A stretch of DNA of 64,000 bases from JAKRSD01 sp964473995 (GTDB taxonomy: Bacteria > Bacteroidota > Bacteroidia > CAIKAF01): positions 1 through 64,000 of the forward strand of contig CAYYRB010000004.1 of the NCBI GenBank assembly GCA_964473995.1, written 5' to 3'. Position 1 is the stretch's first letter, and each line of letters opens with the position of its first letter. A program made the position numbers and the translations under genes. The notes beneath the pieces were generated by a model. That model made no database searches, was not told the DNA's origin, and saw only the letters and a list, made by a program, of their open reading frames with translations. Below, in pieces: positions 54,627-61,082 of this stretch.

Positions 54627-55217
54627 TTAAAAATTAAACCCAAACCTTAATGAACCTAATAAAAATGGTGTTTCTCCAACTTCCTCCGTCAGAGAGTCGT
54701 CTTTGTAAATTGGCCAGGGATTTGATTTATATACCACACCGGCCACACCAAACTGCGGAAGGATATAAAGCCTCTTTTTAATAAATTCGAACTTGTATCC
54801 TATGTAGCCGCTCATTAGCCAATCAAAGCTATAGTAGGTTTTGCCGGTAGTTACGTGGTTTTGCAATACGCCCAGACCGGTAGTTTGCGAGAATTCCAGG
54901 TGTAGTCCTTTCCAAAAGTATTGTCTGTAACCGCTGGCAATGCTGTAATCGGCAAAACGGCCTTCCGTTTTCCTGTTTCGCGGAAAATCAATGTTTAATC
55001 CGACATAGGCATCCCCACGGAAAATTCCTTTTTGCCAAAGTTTCATGGTGAAATGTGTTCTGGTTGCCCGCACGATAATCGGCCAGAGTATATCTGTTTC
55101 AATACCGTATTTTCTGTTCTTTGGTGCGGTTTTAACGCTGTCTTTTTGTTCTTTTTGAGCGAAAAGTGAAGAGGTAATCAAACAGAAAGTTACCAGGATC
55201 AGAACTACTTTTTTCAT
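54627..55217 (-). CDS. Secreted/outer-membrane protein under site B1
   Basis: 196 residues from ATG 55217 (MKKVVLILVTFCLITSSLFAQ, signal peptide). The rest alternates short beta strands (YGIETDILWPIIVRATRTHFTMKLW ... YIGYKFEFIKKRLYILPQFGVAG ... LGSLRFGFNF) and ends in Phe, as in small outer-membrane barrels. No family recognised. Site B1 lies 49 bp before the ATG. Confidence 0.68.
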   Translation of the reverse strand: MKKVVLILVTFCLITSSLFAQKEQKDSVKTAPKNRKYGIETDILWPIIVRATRTHFTMKLWQKGIFRGDAYVGLNIDFPRNRKTEGRFADYSIASGYRQYFWKGLHLEFSQTTGLGVLQNHVTTGKTYYSFDWLMSGYIGYKFEFIKKRLYILPQFGVAGVVYKSNPWPIYKDDSLTEEVGETPFLLGSLRFGFNF

Positions 55218-55235
55218 ATCTATATTTCTATGGGG

Positions 55236-55279
55236 CAAAGTTTCAATGATTAGTAGTGACTCTGCTGAACAAATGCGAA
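55236..55279 (-). promoter_or_regulatory. Crp/Fnr site B1 with -7 TTTG
   Basis: TGAACAAATGCGAA at 55266-55279 (centre 55272.5). TTTG on the minus strand at 55239-55236, centre-to-centre 35.0 bp. The -7 octamer is AAACTTTG. Confidence 0.6.
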
Positions 55280-55297
55280 GAAAACGGGAGGATTGGC

Positions 55298-55888
55298 TTA
55301 ATTTGGTTTTTCTTTTTTACCCAGTGAGTATGTTTTTTTCAACCAATCCTGTCGTTGTTTTTCCGTGGATAATTTTACCGATCCAAAATAGGTTGATTTA
55401 ACGGGTTGCACTCCTGAAAATCCCAAGATTCCTTTTTTCATTATTTTTCCTCCGGGGTCACCTGTTATCCATCTGTAATACCAGGGCGGAGCGTCCATCG
55501 TGGAAATTATCCTGGCCGATTTTCCTTTCAATAATTTATCCCAGCGTACCACTTTTCCCGTCCGGTTGCGATAGTTAAATGCAAAACCAGGTGAAAACAC
55601 CATTTCAAAAAACAATCTTAAAATAGCCGGCAGCCCTGCCCACCATGTCGGATAAACGAAAACCAGATGGTCTGACCGACGGATGAGCTCCTGGGCTTTT
55701 AGGACAGATCCCTCCGGCTCATATTTTTTTTCATGTCCGTACCGTAAATGCTTTTCCAAATCCAATTCCCGTAAATTCAAAAACTCCACTTCATGTCCGG
55801 CTGAGCCGGCACCATTTGCATAGGCGTTTGCCAAGGCCGAACAGAAGCTGTTTTCTCTGTTATGGCCATCAATGATGAGGATGTTCAT
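55298..55888 (-). CDS. Flavodoxin-fold NAD(P)H oxidoreductase (NQO/KefF-like)
   Basis: 196 residues. ILIIDGHNRENSFCSALANAYA binds FMN phosphate; VYPTWWAGLPAILRLFFEMVFSPGFAF is the signature loop of the quinone-reductase-like flavodoxin fold; LISTMDAP-type sequence follows near residue 130. It likely reduces quinones or other electrophiles by two electrons. It lies between site B2 and gene B1's promoter. A decayed copy is at 56806-57015. Confidence 0.88.
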   Translation of the reverse strand: MNILIIDGHNRENSFCSALANAYANGAGSAGHEVEFLNLRELDLEKHLRYGHEKKYEPEGSVLKAQELIRRSDHLVFVYPTWWAGLPAILRLFFEMVFSPGFAFNYRNRTGKVVRWDKLLKGKSARIISTMDAPPWYYRWITGDPGGKIMKKGILGFSGVQPVKSTYFGSVKLSTEKQRQDWLKKTYSLGKKEKPN

Positions 55889-55911
55889 TTTTGCGCATTT
55901 TTATGATGCGG

Positions 55912-55955
55912 CAAAATTTGAATATATTGAACGGATTGTGCTTAACAAATGTGAA
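55912..55955 (-). promoter_or_regulatory. Crp/Fnr site B2 with -7 TTTG
   Basis: TTAACAAATGTGAA at 55942-55955 (centre 55948.5). TTTG at 55915-55912, 35.0 bp away; octamer AAATTTTG. The oxidoreductase ATG is 24 bp further. The regulator's stop codon is 4 bp upstream of the site. Confidence 0.65.
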
Positions 55956-55959
55956 GAAA

Positions 55960-56532
55960 TCACTTGAGCAGATCTTTTCTCAGTCTGCTCAGGTGTTGGG
56001 GTGTTATACCCAGAAAAGAAGCCGTGTATTGCAGCGGCACGCTTAAAATGATGTCCGGATTTTCCTTCAACATATTTTGGTAACGTTCATGAGCCGAATA
56101 CGATTGCAGCATCAAAATTCTTTTTTCCATTAATATGTAAAGATTTTCGGCAATTATCCTCCTGAAAATTTGCATTTTAGGAATTATTTCAGACAAATCT
56201 TCCACCTCTTTTTTTGAAATTACCCTCAGGCAGGTGTCTTCCAATGCTGAAAGGTTTTCCTGTGCGGGGGCATTGGTCAGAAAACTGGTGAAAGAAGAAA
56301 TAAAACTATCTTCTGTAGTAAAGTAACAGGTAACTTCATTTCCTTCATCGTCTGTATAGAAACTGCGAAGTTTCCCCGAAACGACATAGGCAACCTGGTC
56401 ACAGATTTTACCCTGCTTTGTCCAAAGTTCTCCTTTGGGAATTTCTACATAACGAAAATATTTTTCTATAATTTCTTTTTCTTCCGCGGTTAAGCTGACT
56501 ATCTGTTGAATATGTTCCGTAAGTGCCGTCAT
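55960..56532 (-). CDS. Crp/Fnr-family regulator 1
   Basis: 190 residues: cyclic-nucleotide-binding-like beta roll (YVEIPKGELWTKQGKICDQVAYVVSGKLRSFYTDDEGNEVTCYF), long dimer helix (FRRIIAENLYILMEKRILMLQS) and a short C-terminal helix-turn-helix (LQYTASFLGITPQHLSRLRKDLLK). The cAMP-phosphate pocket of true CRP (RGE...R-S/T-A) is not visible, so the effector is probably not cAMP. It lies between sites B3 (195 bp upstream of its start) and B2 (just after its stop), so it is the likely reader of class B sites and may control itself. Confidence 0.88.
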   Translation of the reverse strand: MTALTEHIQQIVSLTAEEKEIIEKYFRYVEIPKGELWTKQGKICDQVAYVVSGKLRSFYTDDEGNEVTCYFTTEDSFISSFTSFLTNAPAQENLSALEDTCLRVISKKEVEDLSEIIPKMQIFRRIIAENLYILMEKRILMLQSYSAHERYQNMLKENPDIILSVPLQYTASFLGITPQHLSRLRKDLLK

Positions 56533-56696
56533 GTTTTTATTGCGCGTGTCAGTGCCGGTTTGTGTATTTTTTCAATTTAATTTTGCCGAATTTCTTTATG
56601 TAAGATCATCATTTCAAGTTTACACAAATTCAATCGGAATGCCAAATTCTGTCGCAGCAAAATCTTCGTTTTTTGTCGTTTTTTGTACTATTTTTA

Positions 56697-56740
56697 CAAA
56701 TATGCAGTATGCATTCCGCATTACACTGAACAAATGTTAA
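56697..56740 (-). promoter_or_regulatory. Crp/Fnr site B3 with -7 TTTG (regulator 1 promoter)
   Basis: TGAACAAATGTTAA at 56727-56740 (centre 56733.5). TTTG at 56700-56697, 35.0 bp away; octamer CATATTTG. The next start codon is regulator 1 at 56532, giving a leader of about 160 nt. Confidence 0.6.
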
Positions 56741-56805
56741 GAAAGCATTTTGAGTGGAAAAAAAGTTTGCCATAAACTGGAATCGTTCATAGCAAAGCAC
56801 CGATT

Positions 56806-57015
56806 TCATTTTCCGATTTTTCCCAAATGATAGGCAGATTTAAGCCAATTTTGCCTTTGTTTATCGCTTGACAGCTTAACCGAACCAAAATAGGTTGACC
56901 TAACCGGTTTTACCCCGGAAAAACCCAATATGCCCGATTTTACCATTTTACCGCCGGGGGCATCCATGGTGGAGATTAATCTTGAAGATTTGCCTTTTAA
57001 CAACTTATCCAACCC
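56806..57015 (-). pseudogene. Truncated copy of the flavodoxin-fold oxidoreductase
   Basis: 68 codons reading LDKLLKGKSSRLISTMDAPGGKMVKSG to the end match the last third of the oxidoreductase at 55298 (~80% by eye). The first ~115 residues are missing, and an 11-residue block (PWYYRWITGDP in the intact gene) is deleted in frame. The FMN-binding N-terminus is absent, so the product cannot be an active flavoprotein. Confidence 0.85.
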
Positions 57016-57067
57016 GATCTATACTTTCAGATACTTTCGTCATCTCAAATGAATTTTTGCTTCCGTT

Positions 57068-57754
57068 TTATTTCCACCATTTAAATACATAACCGACACT
57101 TACATTGAAAATAAAAGGTGTGTTTGCTATACCGATATTCACCGTATTATGAACTTCATTTTGATTGGTATATTTGTTAAAATACTCAATTCGGTTATCA
57201 CTGAGTGAACTGTAGACATTATTCCAATATCTAAAACTCATGCTTAGGTTCAATCCTTTGATCAGTCTGTCTTTTTTTGCAAAAGGTAAATACGTGAGAT
57301 ATAGCCCACCTCCCAATGTAAGCGTATTATATTTGGCTATTTTATTTATTTCTTTATTATCTGAATTCGAGCCATACATTACTTCAAATCGATGAAATTT
57401 GGGTTCAAATCTTAAGTCAACCATTAAATTGGCTTTTGTTATATTGTAACTTCCCCCTATGCCAAATCCTGTTGAAAAAGGTATATGGACGGCGATGTTT
57501 TGCCTTTTCATGTCCCCTGTTATCCTATTGCCCGATAAATCAAGTGACCACCCGTGTGAATAACTAGCTACCAAATAACTATACCGATAGTCCACCTCTA
57601 CATTGGCTCCTCTTAGCAAGAGGGGCTGGATCAAACCCACGTTGAATGCAACCGAATGGTTTTTAGTGTTAAAATTTCGCCATTCGGTTTGCTGTGCGAT
57701 AGCTGTTTGAGTTAACAGAATGAAGATAAGAATAATACGATCGGGTCTTTTCAT
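57068..57754 (-). CDS. Secreted/outer-membrane beta-barrel-like protein under site B4
   Basis: 228 residues from ATG 57754 (MKRPDRIILIFILLTQTAIAQQ, signal peptide). The body is built of beta hairpins (HSVAFNVGLIQPLLLRGANVEVDYRYSYLVASYSHGW ... GGSYNITKANLMVDLRFEP ... FIFNVSVGYVFKWWK) like an outer-membrane barrel. No named family recognised. It is AT-rich compared with the ends of the window. Site B4 and a perfect -7 element precede it. Confidence 0.7.
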   Translation of the reverse strand: MKRPDRIILIFILLTQTAIAQQTEWRNFNTKNHSVAFNVGLIQPLLLRGANVEVDYRYSYLVASYSHGWSLDLSGNRITGDMKRQNIAVHIPFSTGFGIGGSYNITKANLMVDLRFEPKFHRFEVMYGSNSDNKEINKIAKYNTLTLGGGLYLTYLPFAKKDRLIKGLNLSMSFRYWNNVYSSLSDNRIEYFNKYTNQNEVHNTVNIGIANTPFIFNVSVGYVFKWWK

Positions 57755-57768
57755 TTGGACTTTTTTTG

Positions 57769-57812
57769 CAAATCTAACTTTAGTGCATTCTAGCATAATG
57801 AACAAATGTTAA
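57769..57812 (-). promoter_or_regulatory. Crp/Fnr site B4 with -7 element TAGATTTG
   Basis: TGAACAAATGTTAA at 57799-57812 (centre 57805.5). TAGATTTG ends at 57769; TTTG centre 35.0 bp from the dyad. The gene start is 14 bp further. Confidence 0.72.
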
Positions 57813-58019
57813 AGAATACATTTTATACTTTTTTCAAATATCCATGGCTCGGATTGAATAATTCGGTTTTGGTAAATCCTTGTTGAGCAAATTCATTTTC
57901 GCATGGGTGATAAACACCTCCTTTCCACAGCTACTAAAAAGAGGTATCGGCCATTTGAATGATTTCTCTTATCTCCGTTGCTTTATACCGGATATTAACT
58001 GACTTGTGTGAATGAGGAT

Positions 58020-58066
58020 CAAAACTACACGCATTCTTTGTTGTCAACCTGACACAAATGGGTCAA
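58020..58066 (-). promoter_or_regulatory. Crp/Fnr site A2 with -7 element TAGTTTTG (orphan)
   Basis: CTGACACAAATGGGTCAA at 58049-58066 (centre 58057.5). TAGTTTTG ends at 58020; spacing 36.0 bp. No intact gene begins within 250 bp downstream. Confidence 0.62.
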
Positions 58067-58105
58067 AATGCCCGTAAAAGGTTACTGTGCGATTGCCTTT
58101 TTCCG
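58048..58105. repeat. 58-bp duplicated segment, copy 2
   Basis: Same segment as 50611-50670. Read on the minus strand it ends in codons KKAIAQ-stop, a remnant of the DUF4249 terminus KKVIVQ-stop. Confidence 0.85.
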
Positions 58106-58114
58106 GTATGCGGT

Positions 58115-59110
58115 TTATTTTGTGTTCAGCCAATCCAACCATTCGCCGGCCACCTTATCCCAATTAAACTGCCCGTAATCGATTTCGTGGTTTTCGTTCA
58201 TCGGAAAATAATTATGTTCTGTACCGATGTACGCTTTGAATTGTGTGTTCGTTTTGTTTTTGCGAATAAAATCGGCGCGCAGGTAATCCACGTAAGGTCT
58301 GTTCCAATCCAGAGTTCCGTAGGTGATTAGGACGGGAATACGCAGCTTTTCCAGATAGGGAAAAACCGGTTCGGAGAATTCGTACAGCGTTTTGTGTGAA
58401 TCACCCCCTTGAAGGCTGCTCAGGTCTTCTTTTTCAGCCACCACCAGGGCATAGTATTTCAGGTCATTTTCTGCCTGCGGCGATTGCTCCGTTTCGCGGG
58501 CTCTGCTCTGCTGAAGGATGGATACGATTCTGCCCATCGGATTACCGCCCGAATAAATCAGATGGGTAATCCGTTTATCGGCAGCAGCCATTTTTACGGC
58601 AATGGCACTTCCCTCCGAATGCCCGGCCACCACAAGGCGATTCGAGTTTACCCACGGTTGCTTTTGCAGATAACGGATAACGGCGAGGTTTCTGGGAACA
58701 TAATAACTGAGGAAGTTTTTTTCTGTGTATTTTTTGGGGAAATCCCCGTTGCTTTCCCTACAAGTTAAATCGGGCTGCAGATCGGCGGCATCCACAATGA
58801 GCGGGACACCCGGTTTGCTTACGATTACCAAATGATACTTCTCTGTGAGGCTGTCGGCGGTGAAGGGAAAGGTACCGTAAACATCCTTGTCGCTGTAAAT
58901 GATCAACGGGATGGGTAAGCTGCCCTGACAAAAAAAGAAAAGCGGTTTAGGCCTATTCTCTTCCCCATTTTTGGATTGAATCAGCACATGTACCGTGTCG
59001 TTTTGGTATGGAAAGGTGAGTTGCCTGAACCCAAAGTCTTTTGCGGTTTTGTCTTGTGCAAACGCGTTGTGGAAAAACAATAGGCAAATTGCCGCGAGGA
59101 GCTTTTTCAT
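58115..59110 (-). CDS. Secreted alpha/beta hydrolase
   Basis: 331 residues: signal peptide MKKLLAAICLLFFHNAFAQ, FFFCQGSLPIPLI oxyanion region, nucleophile VVAGHSEGSAIAVKMA near residue 170, acid in TYGTLDWN and catalytic His in IGTEHNYFPMNE. An acyl-peptidase/dienelactone-like esterase; substrate unknown. It follows the nitroreductase by 12 bp, so both are expressed from promoter A3. Confidence 0.85.
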   Translation of the reverse strand: MKKLLAAICLLFFHNAFAQDKTAKDFGFRQLTFPYQNDTVHVLIQSKNGEENRPKPLFFFCQGSLPIPLIIYSDKDVYGTFPFTADSLTEKYHLVIVSKPGVPLIVDAADLQPDLTCRESNGDFPKKYTEKNFLSYYVPRNLAVIRYLQKQPWVNSNRLVVAGHSEGSAIAVKMAAADKRITHLIYSGGNPMGRIVSILQQSRARETEQSPQAENDLKYYALVVAEKEDLSSLQGGDSHKTLYEFSEPVFPYLEKLRIPVLITYGTLDWNRPYVDYLRADFIRKNKTNTQFKAYIGTEHNYFPMNENHEIDYGQFNWDKVAGEWLDWLNTK

Positions 59111-59122
59111 GATCGCAAAATA

Positions 59123-59845
59123 TCAATGCACAAAAATAACCTCCTCATTCGGCACCCGGAAACGCGGGCCCCATACGCCTTCTTCCGTTCCTTTTCCAAC
59201 TGCGATAATCATGTTGATTTCAGCACCCCTTGGGAGACGCAGTGCTTTTTTCACCCGTTTTTCGTCAAACCCCTCCATGGGGCAGGTATGAAAACCCTCC
59301 GCCGCTACGGAAAGCATAAATGTCTGGGCCGCCAACGCACACGACTTATGCACCACGATCCGCTGTCCGGCGGCTCCGCCCGAACGGTAAAACGGTTTGC
59401 GCAACCCCATAAAAAAACTGATGCTTTTCCGCACCAACGTCATCACACCGAAGGGGTCGTTTGCATAGACCAGCGGTATCAGTTTTCCGTAATAGAGCAG
59501 AGCGGATTTCTGAAGCTTGCCGGGTTCACCGGAAATCGATTCTTTGATTTTATTCAGATTCCATTGCGCGCGTTCGCGCCATTTATCGCGCCGGGTTACA
59601 AACACCACGAAGTGTTTGGCGGTTTTTGCCGCGCGTTGATCCAAACAGAGAGGCACATATTTTTCCAATTCCGCTTTGGATTTTATCCAATGAAATTCCC
59701 AGAGCTGCATGTTGCTGCTGTTGGGTGAAAGTACGGCCCGTTCCAGGCTTTTTTGAATGACTTCATCCGGGACATCCACCGAGGCATCAAAAGCACGGTT
59801 TGATCTTCTGAAATGGACTATTTGCTCAAATTCGGTGGAGTACAT
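59123..59845 (-). CDS. Nitroreductase-family flavoenzyme
   Basis: 240 residues. RRSNRAFDASVDVPDEVIQKSLERAVLSPNSSNMQLWEF is the FMN-binding opening of the family; ALAAQTFMLSVAAEGFHTCPMEGF and the ending AVGKGTEEGVWGPRFRVP complete it. It reduces nitro compounds, quinones or enones with NAD(P)H. Promoter A3 lies directly upstream. Confidence 0.9.
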   Translation of the reverse strand: MYSTEFEQIVHFRRSNRAFDASVDVPDEVIQKSLERAVLSPNSSNMQLWEFHWIKSKAELEKYVPLCLDQRAAKTAKHFVVFVTRRDKWRERAQWNLNKIKESISGEPGKLQKSALLYYGKLIPLVYANDPFGVMTLVRKSISFFMGLRKPFYRSGGAAGQRIVVHKSCALAAQTFMLSVAAEGFHTCPMEGFDEKRVKKALRLPRGAEINMIIAVGKGTEEGVWGPRFRVPNEEVIFVH

Positions 59846-59861
59846 AGTATTTTATTGGCTG

Positions 59862-59909
59862 CAAAGGTAGGCAACCAATTAATTTGCCGTTTGACACAAA
59901 TGCGTCAAA
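59862..59909 (-). promoter_or_regulatory. Crp/Fnr site A3 with -7 element TACCTTTG (nitroreductase promoter)
   Basis: TTTGACACAAATGCGTCAAA at 59890-59909 (centre 59899.5). TACCTTTG ends at 59862; spacing 36.0 bp. The ATG is 17 bp further. The stop codon of regulator 2 lies inside the dyad. Confidence 0.78.
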
Positions 59910-60501
59910 CTCCATTTTTAGCCAATTTTTGCCGAATTCGGGTCAGCGTCTGTCTTTCCATACCCAGAAAGGAGGATAAGTGCGACAGGGATACGCGGTT
60001 AAACAGATCCGGGTTCGTTTTAATGAAGTCTAGATACCGGGTTTCTGCCGTATCAAAAAGAAAGGCCTCAATCCGCTTCTGCTGAAACTTGAGTATTTCT
60101 TCGGCTACCAACCGTCCGTACCGTTCAATGGTGGGGTATAAATCATATCCCCTCTGAATGTGTCCGTAGGAAAGGTTTACGATGACGGAGTGCTCGATGC
60201 ATTGGAAATGGTATTTCGACGGTGTACGCGTGATAAATGCCGTGTAGTGCGTGGCATATCGGTTTTCACGTATAAAATTCACCGTGATTTCATTGCCTTG
60301 CGGATCCACATAAAAGGAGCGCAACAAACCTTCATGCACAAAACCGATTTCATGTTGAATGGCCTCCGCATGAATGTACATGTGTTTAGGTTTCAATTCG
60401 GTGAGGGTGAGACCGCTTTTGAGGTACACCAATTCCTCGTCGGTTACCTTGGGACAAAATAATTTTACCGAAGCAAGGAAGTTTGCGAATGCCTGTTCCA
60501 T
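59905..60501 (-). CDS. Crp/Fnr-family regulator 2
   Basis: 198 residues from ATG 60501; an upstream frame adds 71 residues unlike the family, and a near -7 element (TATCTTTC) lies just before 60501. Beta roll (LTLTELKPKHMYIHAEAIQHEIGFVHEGLLRSFYVDPQGNEITVNFI), dimer helix, and helix-turn-helix (LSHLSSFLGMERQTLTRIRQKLAKN). It is paralogous to regulator 1, but the recognition helix differs (ERQTLTRIR against TPQHLSRLR). No CRP-type cAMP pocket. Adjacent to site A3, so the likely reader of class A sites. Confidence 0.88.
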   Translation of the reverse strand: MEQAFANFLASVKLFCPKVTDEELVYLKSGLTLTELKPKHMYIHAEAIQHEIGFVHEGLLRSFYVDPQGNEITVNFIRENRYATHYTAFITRTPSKYHFQCIEHSVIVNLSYGHIQRGYDLYPTIERYGRLVAEEILKFQQKRIEAFLFDTAETRYLDFIKTNPDLFNRVSLSHLSSFLGMERQTLTRIRQKLAKNGV

Positions 60502-60760
60502 GGTTGATTGCTCAGCGAAAGATAATTCATTTTTTCCTTCGACCTTATTTTTCTGGTTTTTTTTAAATGGTTGTGAATTCAATCCCAGCCAAAAACTTTT
60601 TAAGTAACAAAGGCTAAGCATAACCATGACATGACCATAACGGTTGAGCAGAGGCAAAACATGCCCCGAACGCATTCCTGATTTTTCAGATACCTGCCCG
60701 GTTCCTTGCCCCAAGGAGCATGGTTTGTCAGTTCTTTTGTTTTCGTATTTGATATCCCAT

Positions 60761-60998
60761 TGCCTTTTCCCTACTGCCTATTGCCTATCCCCTACTGCCT
60801 ATTGCCTATCCCCTACTGCCTANNNNNNNNNNNNNNNNNNNNNNNNNNNNNNNNNNNNNNNNNNNNNNNNNNNNNNNNNNNNNNNNNNNNNNNNNNNNNN
60901 NNNNNNNNNNNNNNNNNNNNNNTCCCTACTGCCTATTGCCTATCCCCTACTGCCTATTGCCTATCCCCTACTGCCTATTGCCTTCTACCAACTGCCTA
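60761..60998. repeat. Heptamer/21-bp tandem repeat (TGCCTAT/TGCCTAT/CCCCTAC)
   Basis: At least five 21-bp units, each three heptamers, flank 100 Ns (60823-60922). The block decays at both ends (TGCCTTTT left; TGCCTTC, CTGCCTAAA right). The true copy number is unknown because the assembly broke here. Confidence 0.9.
60823..60922. other. Assembly gap (100 N) in tandem repeat
   Basis: Placeholder where the repeat could not be resolved. Confidence 0.95.
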
Positions 60999-61042
60999 AA
61001 CCATATAATTCCCACCCCGGTCACCGGTAACCCAAAAGAGGT

Positions 61043-61050
61043 TATTTTTG
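61043..61050 (+). promoter_or_regulatory. -7 element TATTTTTG for ileS
   Basis: TAnnTTTG 32 bp before ATG 61083. Confidence 0.5.
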
Positions 61051-61082
61051 CGCTCTTGAATTCACGCGGAAAAACAAGCGGC

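Larger units (their letters stand above)
57755..58114. other. 360-bp intergenic stretch with two regulated promoters
   Basis: Holds promoter B4 (57769-57812), promoter A2 (58020-58066) and copy 2 of the duplicated segment. Downstream of A2 the minus strand shows only short frames; one reads YKATEIREIIQMADTSF then, after a frame change near 57935, FSSCGKEVFITHAKM, faintly like the C-terminal helices of an AraC-type regulator. No intact gene is seen. Confidence 0.5.
60502..61082. other. Intergenic stretch with heptamer repeats and an assembly gap
   Basis: Between the divergent regulator 2 and ileS genes. Contains the TGCCTAN repeat block with a 100-N gap, and the ileS -7 element. No gene supported. 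Confidence 0.7.

Noticed and set aside
56629..56646. TTTACACAAATTCAATCG upstream of regulator 1 as an extra operator
   Set aside because: It has CAAA in the centre, but no symmetric arms and no correctly spaced -7 element.
60502..60714. 71-residue N-terminal extension of regulator 2
   Set aside because: It does not resemble Crp/Fnr proteins, and a near -7 element lies just before ATG 60501, so the extension is probably untranslated.
60761..60998. CRISPR array
   Set aside because: Units are contiguous heptamers without spacers and there are no cas genes.
60706..61030. Proline/tyrosine-rich reading frames across the repeat (SPTAYCL units)
   Set aside because: They arise only because the 21-bp repeat is a multiple of three and contains no stops; they run through the N gap and have no start context or homology.
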